From Geobacillus subterraneus (GTDB taxonomy: Bacteria; Bacillota; Bacilli; Bacillales; Anoxybacillaceae): 64,000 nt of DNA. Below are positions 52,701 to 59,997 of this stretch, piece by piece. The stretch is from assembly GCF_001618685.1 (NCBI RefSeq), contig NZ_CP014342.1, forward strand, positions 1,736,001-1,800,000, read 5' to 3'. The notes under the pieces are model-generated. The model was not told where the DNA came from and made no database searches. It worked only from the letters and a program-made list of their open reading frames with translations. Positions within the stretch are counted from its first letter, which is position 1. Each line of letters begins with the position of its first letter. Made by a program: the position numbers and the translations under genes.

Positions 52701-53493
52701 CCGCAAACAGCCGGCGCAAACAAGCTGATAGCTCATGCCATTCATTATGCGGATGGGTCGGCGCTTTTAACGAGAGAAAAAACAAGCGGGCCGCCTCGAC
52801 TCCCCATCGCCGGAACGCCTCAACCGCCGAGGCGCGAAACGCAGCAAACGGCAGCTCGTCCTCCCGATGTTTGTCGATTTGGTTGATGATCAAATAGACG
52901 GTTTTCCCTTCATCCGTTAATTGTTTCGTAAATTGAAAGTTTAATTCCGCCTGTACATGGTTATAATCCATGACATAAAAGACGACATCGGCTAAATGGA
53001 GCGCGGACTCGGTCGCCAGCCGGTGGGCGTCGTCCGTCGAGTCGATGCCCGGCGTGTCCAAGATGGCGACTCCCGGCGGAATGGCGTCCGTTTCGCGGCT
53101 GATTTCAATCCATTCGATCGTCTCCCCGTCGCGGCATTGCGCGCGGATAAGGTCCGGATCATACGGCGGTTCGTACTCGACCGGCGCATCGCGGTGGTAA
53201 AAAACGCGCACATAATCCCGGCCGGCCTTCACTTTCACAAGATTGGCGCTCGTCGGAATCGGGCTTGACGGCAATAGCGGCTCGCCGAGCAGCGCATTGA
53301 TCAAACTCGATTTGCCGGCGGAGAAATGGCCGCAAAACGCGACAACAAGCTCTCCGGACGCCGTCTTTTCCATAAGCTGCTTCACTTTGTCGGCATTTTC
53401 TTTGTCATTGGCCTCCCGAAGCTGCTCATACATTTCGATCATTTTCGCCAGCCACGGCCGCAATGACGACCGCGCAGTCGCAACATGTCCCAT
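49738..53493 (-). CDS. dynA: Double dynamin-like GTPase DynA
   Basis: A 1251-residue protein made of two fused dynamin-like halves. P-loop 1 is GHFSAGKSS (55-63) with switch DTPGIDS; P-loop 2 is GAFSAGKSS (about residue 660) with DTPGVDS. Helical stalk and membrane-interacting segments follow each. B. subtilis DynA (YpbR) tethers and fuses membranes and protects against membrane damage and phage. A 53-residue low-complexity linker (AAAPAADHAVKEQALGRR...) joins the halves. ATG 53493 fits AAGGGG better than TTG 53499. Coupled to two small genes. Confidence 0.95.
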   Translation of the reverse strand: MGHVATARSSLRPWLAKMIEMYEQLREANDKENADKVKQLMEKTASGELVVAFCGHFSAGKSSLINALLGEPLLPSSPIPTSANLVKVKAGRDYVRVFYHRDAPVEYEPPYDPDLIRAQCRDGETIEWIEISRETDAIPPGVAILDTPGIDSTDDAHRLATESALHLADVVFYVMDYNHVQAELNFQFTKQLTDEGKTVYLIINQIDKHREDELPFAAFRASAVEAFRRWGVEAARLFFLSLKAPTHPHNEWHELSACLRRLFADKDEWLVRGAEAGLNGIAARHFEQLCARHEPLEQEMRMQLQELGGAGDEAAAMEELRRLEAELVDWQTAPARAEEAFRVELERVLQNAYLMPFETRVRAEAYLQAMRPDFKVGWWFAKTKTEEERQRRLDAFYESVKAQAEAQIEWHVRQLLLRFGNEWNAEHAWLGKCQQWTVGWEKGLLAGLVKQGADTSGAALLNYTDEVAAALKKGYRDSALALFAELADQVAKQAAAHTEALSSELSKAREKAELISRLARLKAEREERQRAFRQLIAAPGDAAALDENRLAALTAPPDFRKARHVETAKQQAAAAPAADHAVKEQALGRRGGAAGGGVENERTGESRTPSAGGKRRSEQAAGRLDEAAAYLEQTDLLRRFAAPLRDKARRLRERAFTVALFGAFSAGKSSLANALLGAPLLPSSPNPTTAAISKIAPPDKEHPHGTAIVKVKSEPQIWADVQASLSQFGHAANTWEEALRICARLAESGAEHPAQKPHVAFLAAAAAGYERMCGRFGATLSIRFEELEEYVADEAVSCFLDEVVLYADCPLTRQGVTLVDTPGVDSLNARHTGVAFHYMKHADALLFVTYYNHAFSKADREFLLQLGRVKDAFALDKMFFIINAADLAQSKEELDAVVAYMSGELARFGIRFPRLYALSSRMALAEKTGAEPGPRGVLTDSGLPAFEADFFRFLTEELAEVAVEGAYAELERAYQTAAEYARAAGQSEAEKAAKRRELEAVKAKMRTVLADAGDAYGRQALSQEVDELLYYVKQRVFFRLNDAFKEAFNPAVLRDDQGPVRRALERCLDELLASVGFDLAQELRATSLRVEAFLHKRLAEQFARLTNELRRLDEALALVLPEPFAFAAPEFANAFSDVDRARFAKALSLYKNAKSFFERDEKRRMKEEMEAALVEPVDRYLAEQKERLVSAYAKQYEAAAAALAAALADQVDSYMDGFMAALAETADSEALNRIEAALFGLLSREDREARR

Positions 53494-53676
53494 GACCAAA
53501 ACCCCTTGCTTGCGTCAATATCGTTTACATTCATTTTACTGTATTTCGTCCCGTTTCCCAATAGAAAAACAAAAAAATCCCGCCCCGTTCGTTTGGCAGG
53601 AAGGAGTTGATCAGAAACATTCTTGTTTTCTTTTGCATTAACCGCAAAAGAGCGGCCGCTGCTCTTTCACGCAGCC

Positions 53677-54252
53677 TTACATGCGCGCGGCTGTTTTTCT
53701 TCTTAGCGGCGGCAAAAAACGCGGCCGCTCCTGAAACGCTTCCTCATAATCGGTAAACGCCGACAGCGCCTGCTCTTCAGCCGTAATGCGAACGGACAAC
53801 ATAAGCGCGTTAAGAAGTGAAAATACGAGCGCGGTCATAGGCGCCTGAAACAAAAGCGGCAGCAACGCGATCTCCAAAACGACGACCGCATAGTTCGGAT
53901 GACGAATCCACCGGTATGGTCCTTTTTTCACGACCGGGCGGTTGGGAACAATCAAAATTTTCGTATTCCAAAAGCGGCCAAGCGACAAAATCGTCCATGC
54001 GCGCAGCCCTTCGACGGCGAGAAAGAGCGGAAACAAAAGCGGCCAGCGCCGCGACGGGCGGGCGCCTTTTCGAAGCGCCTCCACAGCCAGCGACAAAAGA
54101 AAGAGCACATGCATCAACACGATCCACGGATAATGGCGGGCGCCAACCTCTTTTGCCCCGAGCGCTTTCACATACCGTTCGTTTCGTTTCGCAAGCCAAA
54201 GCTCAAACAAACGCATCCCGACCACCGCAAAAAATACGAAGGCAAACCGCAT
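53677..54252 (-). CDS. bpsB: Isoprenylcysteine methyltransferase-like protein (BpsB/YpbQ)
   Basis: A 191-residue membrane protein of the ICMT family, with four or five helices and the C-terminal SAM-binding motif GPYRWIRHPNYAVVVLEI. In B. subtilis the equivalent (YpbQ/BpsB) O-methylates alkylpyrones made by BpsA, the product of the preceding gene. Three ATGs in a row (54258, 54255, 54252) follow GGGAGGG; the third has the best spacing. It overlaps the bpsA stop. Confidence 0.88.
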   Translation of the reverse strand: MRFAFVFFAVVGMRLFELWLAKRNERYVKALGAKEVGARHYPWIVLMHVLFLLSLAVEALRKGARPSRRWPLLFPLFLAVEGLRAWTILSLGRFWNTKILIVPNRPVVKKGPYRWIRHPNYAVVVLEIALLPLLFQAPMTALVFSLLNALMLSVRITAEEQALSAFTDYEEAFQERPRFLPPLRRKTAARM

Positions 54253-54254
54253 CA

Positions 54255-55322
54255 TCATCCCTCCCATTTGAGCAGCACCATCTCGGCGCTAAAGCCGGGA
54301 CCGAGGGCGACGAGCAGCCCATACCCGGGCGCAAGCGGCTGCCGCATCACTTCCTCAAGCACGAAATAAACGGTGGCTGACGACATATTGCCATATCGGG
54401 CCAGCACCTCTCTGGAAGCCTTTGTCTGTTCCATGTCGAACCCGAACGCTTCTTCGTACGCCTCCATCACCTTTTTCCCGCCCGGGTGAGCGATAAAATA
54501 GCGAAGGTCGCGAAGACTCAGCCCGTTCTCCTGCAAAAACGACTCCACTTGGGGGCGCAGCCATGCGCGGACGATCGACGGAATGTCTTTTGAAAAGACG
54601 ACAAACAGCCCTTCATCGCGAATATCCCACCCCATCACGTCCTCCGAGCGGGGCATCAGCGCCGACCGGGCGGCGATGATGCGCGGCGCGCCGCTGTTTG
54701 GCGCTGCTTCATCGCCGGCGACAAGCACGCAGGCCACACCGTCGGAAAAAAGCGATGTGCCGATCACATTGCTTTTTGATAAGTCGTGCGCCTGAAATGT
54801 CAAACTGCAAAACTCAGCGGCAATCACAAGCGCCTTCGCCTTCGGAAACGCCCGGCAATAATCGGCCGCCCGAGCAAGGCCCGCTGCCCCGCCCGCACAG
54901 CCAAGCCCCCAAACCGGCACCCGCACGGCGGAAGGAGAAAACGGCAGTACGTTCATCAGCCGCGCCTCGATGCTTGGCGTGGACAAACCGGTCGTTGAGA
55001 TGTAAAACAGCGCATCGACCGCCTCATGCGGAACCGGGCCGGCGGGAGCATTATGCAAACAGTTGTTGGCTGCCTCGCCGCTGTAGCGAACGGCGCTGTC
55101 GATGTACACCTCATTTTTCTCCCCGAAACCATGTGGCTCGCTGTACCAAACAAGCGGCTTAACAAACGTGCGCGTACCGATGCCGCCGTTGTCAAACGCC
55201 TGCAGCAACCGCTCGGCGCGCGCGAGGCGTCCGGCAAACAGACCGGCGACATGCCGCTTCACTTCGTCTTGGGAAACGATATATGGCATCTTTGCCGTGC
55301 CGATCGATAAAAGGGTCGGCAT
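54255..55322 (-). CDS. bpsA: Type III polyketide synthase (BpsA)
   Basis: A 355-residue chalcone/stilbene synthase family enzyme. The catalytic triad is Cys142 (GLGCAGG), His279 (IAHPGG) and Asn312 (YGNMSS). It condenses an acyl starter with malonyl-CoA; the B. subtilis protein makes triketide and tetraketide alkylpyrones. Coupled with the methyltransferase gene by overlap, so the pair should make methylated pyrones. The start is ATG after ACCGAGGTG. Confidence 0.93.
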   Translation of the reverse strand: MPTLLSIGTAKMPYIVSQDEVKRHVAGLFAGRLARAERLLQAFDNGGIGTRTFVKPLVWYSEPHGFGEKNEVYIDSAVRYSGEAANNCLHNAPAGPVPHEAVDALFYISTTGLSTPSIEARLMNVLPFSPSAVRVPVWGLGCAGGAAGLARAADYCRAFPKAKALVIAAEFCSLTFQAHDLSKSNVIGTSLFSDGVACVLVAGDEAAPNSGAPRIIAARSALMPRSEDVMGWDIRDEGLFVVFSKDIPSIVRAWLRPQVESFLQENGLSLRDLRYFIAHPGGKKVMEAYEEAFGFDMEQTKASREVLARYGNMSSATVYFVLEEVMRQPLAPGYGLLVALGPGFSAEMVLLKWEG

Positions 55323-55451
55323 ACAAACACCTCGGTTTGTTCCTCTTTTCGTTTAGGATGCGCAAGCAAGCAAACTGTATGCAGACAAACAGGCATCCCG
55401 TGTGTCTTATCATTTGGAAACCGCTGATCATCCAAAAGGGCGGGAACATGC

Positions 55452-55486
55452 AAAAAACAGGCGCGGACAAAGCCGGCCTGTCTTTT
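55452..55486. terminator. Terminator downstream of the coiled-coil gene
   Basis: ACAGGC / GCCTGT with a GC-rich loop; T-runs lie on both sides (minus-strand TTTTTTG, plus-strand CTTTT). Confidence 0.6.
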
Positions 55487-55535
55487 CAGGAAGAACAACC
55501 GTCTCAAGCGAGGAGTTTAACTGAGATGTTTAGCG

Positions 55536-56480
55536 TTATTTCGCTTTCAAAGCGCGGATTTCGCTCTCATGCTCAAGTAGATGCAACGCGAGGGATTGAA
55601 GAACGAGCTCTTGCCTAGCTTGTCCGGTGATGATTTCATCGATTTTCTGCTGCGTTTGGGCAACGGTTTGCTTGATCGTTAACACGTCTCGAAGCGTTTC
55701 TAATGTCTCCACGACGGCTTGCCGAATGAACGGCAATTCGGCGACATCTTCTTTCGTCGCCATCGTCTGCTCGATGCGCTCGACGCGTTCTTCCATGCGC
55801 CCGACGCGCGCATCCAACGACGCCACGTCCTCCCGCACGGCCACCACCGTTTGTTCCAGTTGCCCGATGCGTTCGTTCGTCTGCGCCACGTCTTCTTTCG
55901 TCGCCATCGTCTGCTCGACGCGCTCGACGCGTTCTTCCATACGCCCGACGCGCACATCCATGTGCTCAACGCGTTCTTCCATGCGCCCGACGCGCGCATC
56001 CAACGACGCCACGTCCTCCCGCACGGCCACCACCGTTTGTTCCAGCTGCCCGATGCGTTCGTTCGTCTGCGCCACGTCTTCTTTCGTCGCCATCGTCTGC
56101 TCGACGCGCTCGACGCGTTCTTCCATACGCCCGACGCGCACATCCATGTGCTCAACGCGTTCTTCTATGCGCCCGATGCGCGCGTCCATGTGCTCAACGC
56201 GTTCTTCTATGCGCCCGATGCGCGCGTCCATGTGCTCAACGCGTTCTTCTATGCGCCCGACGCGCACATCCAACGACGCCACGTCCTCCCGCATGGCCAC
56301 CACCGTTTGTTCCAGCTGCCCGATGCGTTCGTTCGTCTGCGCCACGTCTTTTTTCACCGCAGTCATCGTCTGTTCAAACCGCTCGATGCGCTCATTCGCT
56401 CGGGCGATGTCGGCCTTCGTTGCCATCTCCGCCCGCATTTGCCGCAGCTCGTCAAACAGGCGCACCACCCATTCGTCCAC
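55536..56480 (-). CDS. Repetitive coiled-coil protein, unknown
   Basis: A 314-residue, highly charged, almost wholly helical protein. The interior is built from 14-residue units like RVGRMEERVEHMDA and longer blocks EQTMATKEDVAQTNERIGQL followed by EQTVVAVREDVASLDA, repeated three times with few changes. The ends are unique: MDEWVVRLFDELRQMRAEM and a C-terminal TIKQTVAQTQQKIDEIITGQ. No signal or membrane segment. It could be a structural or adaptor protein; the function is unknown. The start ATG has GGAGGTG upstream. Confidence 0.8.
   Translation of the reverse strand: MDEWVVRLFDELRQMRAEMATKADIARANERIERFEQTMTAVKKDVAQTNERIGQLEQTVVAMREDVASLDVRVGRIEERVEHMDARIGRIEERVEHMDARIGRIEERVEHMDVRVGRMEERVERVEQTMATKEDVAQTNERIGQLEQTVVAVREDVASLDARVGRMEERVEHMDVRVGRMEERVERVEQTMATKEDVAQTNERIGQLEQTVVAVREDVASLDARVGRMEERVERIEQTMATKEDVAELPFIRQAVVETLETLRDVLTIKQTVAQTQQKIDEIITGQARQELVLQSLALHLLEHESEIRALKAK
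55745..56340 (-). repeat. Near-identical tandem DNA repeats within the coiled-coil gene
   Basis: Blocks starting near 55747, 55888 and 56077 are nearly identical over more than 100 bp. Spacing is 141 and 189 bp, a difference of 48 bp, and 42-bp (14-codon) units repeat inside. Silent positions are conserved too, pointing to recent duplication. Confidence 0.85.
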
Positions 56481-56636
56481 GGTTTCACCTCCTTTTCCCT
56501 TTCCATTATATCATTGCGCTTCCACCATCTTCTACTCTTTTCTCTACGAATCGACACGCGAACAAAAAGCCATCTTCGTTTCCCAAGCTGATCGCGGGAG
56601 ACGAAGACGGCGATGAAATCGATGACCTTCACACGT

Positions 56637-57944
56637 TTACGAGATTTTTTGTTCCTGCAGCGGCAAGGTAGCTGATTTTCTCGCCTTGCCGAGATGGAAG
56701 ACGGCGTTTAAGAGGATAGCGGTCATGCTGCCAGCGACGATGCCGCTATCCGTCAAAATGCGGAGGCCGGCCGGCAGTTCAGCAAACAAGTTCGGCACCG
56801 CTGTCACCCCGAGCCCCACGCCGATCGAGCAGGCGATAATGAGCAAGTTTTCTTGCACCGTCAAGTCAACTTGGCTTAACATTTTCACGCCGTAGGCGAT
56901 GACCATGCCAAACATGGCGAGCATCGCCCCGCCGAGCACTGGGGCTGGAATGATTGTCGCCACAGCCGCGATTTTCGGCACAAATCCAAGCAAGATGAGA
57001 AACAGAGCGGCGGCGTAAATGACGTTTCGCGTTTTCACGCCTGACAATTGAACGAGGCCGACGTTTTGTGAGTATGTCGTATACGGGAACGCATTCAGCA
57101 ACCCGCCGACGATGATTGCCAGCCCTTCGGCGCGGTAGCCGCCCGCCAAATCCTCATCCGTCAGCCGGCGGCGGCAAATGTCAGACAAAGCGAAGTAGAC
57201 GCCGGTCGATTCGACGAGGCTGACGATGGCAACCAACACCATCGTCAAGACGGCCGGGCCATGGAACGACGGAACACCGAAATAAAACGGCTGCGGCAGA
57301 TGAACCCACGACGCTTCGGTGACAGCCGTCCAGTCCACTTTTCCCATCGCCGCCGCGGCAGCGGTGCCGACGGCCATCCCAAGCAAAATGGCAATGGAGC
57401 GAACGAAGCCTTTGAAGCAGCGGTAGAGCACAACAATGAGCGCGAGCACGCCAAACGACAACGCCAAGTTGGCCGGGGCGCCGAAATCCTTCGCCCCTTG
57501 CCCCCCAGCCATATTGTTCACGGCCGCCGGGATGAGCGTCAAGCCGATCACCGTGACAACCGAACCGGTGACAACCGGCGGGAACAGCGCCCGCAGCTTG
57601 CTGAAATACGGACTGATGAGCACGACGACAAGTCCGGCGCAAAGGATCGACCCATACACGGCCGGCATTCCGTATTGCCCGCCGATGGCGATCATCGGCC
57701 CCACCGCTGTAAACGTACAGCCGAGCATAACCGGCAAGCCGATGCCAAACCACTTATTTTTCCATACTTGCAGCAATGTCGCGATGCCGCATGTCAATAG
57801 GTCAACGGCCACTAAATACGTAAGCTGCTCTCCCGACAGCTGAAGCGCACCGCCGACGACAAGCGGGACGACGATCGCCCCGGCGTACATCGCCAACACG
57901 TGCTGGATGCCTAATGACCCGACTTGCCACCATTTCATTTTCAT
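56637..57944 (-). CDS. pbuX: Xanthine permease
   Basis: A 435-residue NCS2 nucleobase:cation symporter with about 14 helices. The family signature appears in [29 protein letters not shown] and the substrate region [22 protein letters not shown]. It imports xanthine for the adjacent phosphoribosyltransferase. The start ATG overlaps the stop of xpt by four bases. Transcription is governed by the guanine riboswitch upstream of xpt. Confidence 0.95.
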   Translation of the reverse strand: MKMKWWQVGSLGIQHVLAMYAGAIVVPLVVGGALQLSGEQLTYLVAVDLLTCGIATLLQVWKNKWFGIGLPVMLGCTFTAVGPMIAIGGQYGMPAVYGSILCAGLVVVLISPYFSKLRALFPPVVTGSVVTVIGLTLIPAAVNNMAGGQGAKDFGAPANLALSFGVLALIVVLYRCFKGFVRSIAILLGMAVGTAAAAAMGKVDWTAVTEASWVHLPQPFYFGVPSFHGPAVLTMVLVAIVSLVESTGVYFALSDICRRRLTDEDLAGGYRAEGLAIIVGGLLNAFPYTTYSQNVGLVQLSGVKTRNVIYAAALFLILLGFVPKIAAVATIIPAPVLGGAMLAMFGMVIAYGVKMLSQVDLTVQENLLIIACSIGVGLGVTAVPNLFAELPAGLRILTDSGIVAGSMTAILLNAVFHLGKARKSATLPLQEQKIS

Positions 57945-58528
57945 CCGTTCATCACCCCTTCGTGAAATCGAATGACGCCATCCGTAAGCGAGCCGATGCG
58001 AGCGAGCGAAACGACGCGGAATCCGCGCGAACGAAGCAGCCGGCCGCCGTCTTGAAATGCTTTTTCAATGACAATGCCGATGCCAACGACATCCGCTCCT
58101 GCTTGATGGACGACTTCCACCATCCCGAGCGCCGCTTGACCGTTGGCTAAAAAGTCGTCGATAATCAGCACCCGGTCGCTGCTATCCAGTAGCGGCCTGG
58201 AAACAATGATCTCGTTCGTTTCCTTTTTCGTAAAAGAATACACTTCTGCGCGATACACTTCACGGGTCATCGTCAACGGACGCCGCTTGCGTGCAACGAC
58301 AAGAGGAACACCAAGTTCATAGGCAGCCATAAGTGCCGGGCTGATGCCCGATGACTCAAGCGTCAGCACTTTCGTCGGCCGCTCACAGTGAAACTTGGCG
58401 GCGAACTCCTCCCCAATCCGCTTCATCAAATGCGGGTCGACTTGATGGTTTAAGAAGCGGTCGACTTTGAGCACTCCGTCCGTGACAACCTCCCCTTCAG
58501 CGACAATTTTTTCGAGCAATTCGCGCAT
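57941..58528 (-). CDS. xpt: Xanthine phosphoribosyltransferase
   Basis: A 195-residue enzyme converting xanthine and PRPP to XMP. The PRPP loop is [16 protein letters not shown] 58528 follows TTGGAGGGAATC; an in-frame upstream extension lies in the riboswitch. It forms an operon with pbuX and completes purine salvage with DeoD. Confidence 0.95.
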   Translation of the reverse strand: MRELLEKIVAEGEVVTDGVLKVDRFLNHQVDPHLMKRIGEEFAAKFHCERPTKVLTLESSGISPALMAAYELGVPLVVARKRRPLTMTREVYRAEVYSFTKKETNEIIVSRPLLDSSDRVLIIDDFLANGQAALGMVEVVHQAGADVVGIGIVIEKAFQDGGRLLRSRGFRVVSLARIGSLTDGVIRFHEGVMNG

Positions 58529-58554
58529 ACCGATTCCCTCCAATAAAAAAAGCT

Positions 58555-58730
58555 TAAAAAACACCGGCCTCACCCATTCCATGAGTCAGGCAATGTCTTT
58601 TAAGCCAAAAGCAAACAGAAGGCGCAAAGCGGCCATGGCCGACTCCCTTCCGACATTGCCACTCATAGTCAGCCGATTTACGGTCGGCTGGTAGAGACTC
58701 GCAAGCCGTATTCTTGCGATTATATGAGTG
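58555..58730 (-). promoter_or_regulatory. Guanine riboswitch (xpt-pbuX leader)
   Basis: On the minus strand P1 is CACTCATA (58723-58730) with TATGAGTG (58660-58667). The joining segments match the purine aptamer, and the key J3/1 base is C, giving guanine specificity. The aptamer's 3' strand plus GGCAATGTC can instead pair with GACATTGCC-TG-ACTCAT (58581-58597) as antiterminator. The competing terminator (58555-58592) ends in TTTTTT. Guanine or hypoxanthine would turn the operon off. Confidence 0.93.
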
Positions 58731-58754
58731 AGTCAGCGTGATTCAGTTATTAGC

Positions 58755-58783
58755 AGTATACCATGACCAGCGGCAGTTGAGAA
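58755..58783 (-). promoter_or_regulatory. Sigma-A promoter of xpt-pbuX
   Basis: On the minus strand TTCTCA (58778-58783), a 17-bp spacer and TATACT (58755-58760) lie just upstream of the riboswitch aptamer. Confidence 0.55.
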
Positions 58784-58903
58784 GCGTTTTTTGCTAAAAA
58801 GACGAACGTTAAAGTATAAAAAATATGGATTATTCGTTTTTATTCCTTTGCTGATACGAATCCGCCGGTTTGATTTTTCACCCAGTTAAGAACAAAACCG
58901 TTT

Positions 58904-59104
58904 CTATATAGACGCAATTTGAAGCTTTACCATTTGCATCCTTTCCGAAGATTTGACCCGACTGTCGGGCGACCGAACAACGCCGCTTCCAGGCCCATCG
59001 ATGGGTCTGTGAAGCAAAGGGTTGTTCGGTCCTCCGTCAGTCGAAAATGGACAAACCGCTTTTCCGTCAAGGATCTGTTCAACTTCTTCGTTGCATCTAT
59101 ATAG
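58904..59104. repeat. 201-bp palindromic, MITE-like element
   Basis: The ends are inverted repeats CTATATAGACGCAA and TTGCATCTATATAG. Inside, CGACTG/CAGTCG, GACCGAACAAC/GTTGTTCGGTC, CTTC/GAAG and the centre CCCATCGATGGG make an almost continuous hairpin with its axis near 59000. No protein is encoded. The element could be a non-autonomous transposon or a large processed RNA hairpin. Confidence 0.7.
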
Positions 59105-59212
59105 TTGCACCCGACCGAAGAGCAATCATTCGTTGCAGCTCCTTTTTCCTCCCATCTTTTTCATACATTTTTCACAATCGTCACCATTTGTTCAAACTTC
59201 CCGCGCCGTTTT

Positions 59213-59255
59213 TGTGAGAAAAGTCACTGTTGCCACAGTTTCCTACAGTTATGAT
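59213..59255 (+). promoter_or_regulatory. Fnr-type box and promoter of the ba3 oxidase operon
   Basis: TGTGA-N6-TCACT (59213-59228) matches the Bacillus Fnr/Crp consensus. Its centre lies about 41.5 bp upstream of the start predicted from the -10 TATGAT (59250-59255), the classical activator spacing. Confidence 0.6.
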
Positions 59256-59342
59256 AGTGTCAAAGCAGGGAAATCCGCCGGTTGGCGCGCCTGCCTCACC
59301 GATGTGATGGGGGATGAATTCAAAAAAGAGGAGGGAGACAAC

Positions 59343-59504
59343 ATGACAAAACCAGAGTGGACAAAACCGACCGCGACGATCCGGCAAACAAAAAAAGAGA
59401 AAGAGCCGGCGCTCGGCGGCACGCTGGCGTCTGTGTTTTTGCTCGGCTTTTTCATCATTTTCGCCTGGGTCAGCGTCTACTTGTTATTTTTACACCGCCT
59501 GTAA
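59343..59504 (+). CDS. Cytochrome c oxidase subunit 2A (small subunit)
   Basis: A 53-residue single-helix protein: hydrophilic start MTKPEWTKPTATIRQTKKEK, then a helix LGGTLASVFLLGFFIIFAWV. Size, topology and position before subunit II match the third subunit (IIa) of ba3-type oxidases. AGGAGGGAG precedes the ATG. It is 21 bp upstream of the subunit II gene. Confidence 0.82.
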   Translation: MTKPEWTKPTATIRQTKKEKEPALGGTLASVFLLGFFIIFAWVSVYLLFLHRL

Positions 59505-59525
59505 GCGGCAAGGGAGGGACTGGAT

Positions 59526-59996
59526 ATGCACATTCATAAATACGAAAAAATTTGGCTGACGTTCGGCATCGGCTGTCTCGTTGTCTTTTTAACCGTCGTC
59601 GGCGTGAGCGCTTTCGCTGCCGGACAGCAGCCGCCAAGCTACCTGACGACGATCGATCCAGAGAAAGTGGACACGACCCCGCCATTCAATCAGCCTGGGC
59701 TTGTCAAAAAAGGAAATAACGAGTACGAACTAAACATTGTTGTCGCGGCGTTTTCCTTTACGCCAAATGCCATCGAAATTCCAAAAGGAGCGAAAGTGAC
59801 GATTAACGTCACCTCGAAGGATGTGATCCATGGATTTCAAATTCCAGGAACAAACATCAACATGATGGTCGAACCTGGCTACGTCAACAGTTTGACGACG
59901 ACGTTTGATGAGCCCGGCGAATATACGATTCTCTGCAATGAATATTGCGGCGCCGGCCACCATATGATGACGGCGCGCATTAAGGTGGTGGAGTAA
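59526..59996 (+). CDS. cbaB: ba3-type cytochrome c oxidase subunit II
   Basis: A 156-residue protein with one N-terminal helix and a CuA cupredoxin domain. The ligands are visible in CNEYCGAGHHMM (two Cys, His, Met) and the earlier His in DVIHGFQIPG. It accepts electrons from cytochrome c outside the membrane. AAGGGAGGGAC precedes the ATG. It is the second gene of the three-gene operon. Confidence 0.95.
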   Translation: MHIHKYEKIWLTFGIGCLVVFLTVVGVSAFAAGQQPPSYLTTIDPEKVDTTPPFNQPGLVKKGNNEYELNIVVAAFSFTPNAIEIPKGAKVTINVTSKDVIHGFQIPGTNINMMVEPGYVNSLTTTFDEPGEYTILCNEYCGAGHHMMTARIKVVE

Positions 59997-59997
59997 C

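Noticed and set aside
55745..56340. CRISPR array
   Set aside because: The repeats are contiguous, in frame and code for a coiled coil; there are no unique spacers.
55627..56616. Plus-strand frames of about 300 codons opposite the coiled-coil gene
   Set aside because: The repetition of the coding strand keeps other frames open; only the minus strand gives a sensible heptad protein with a ribosome site.
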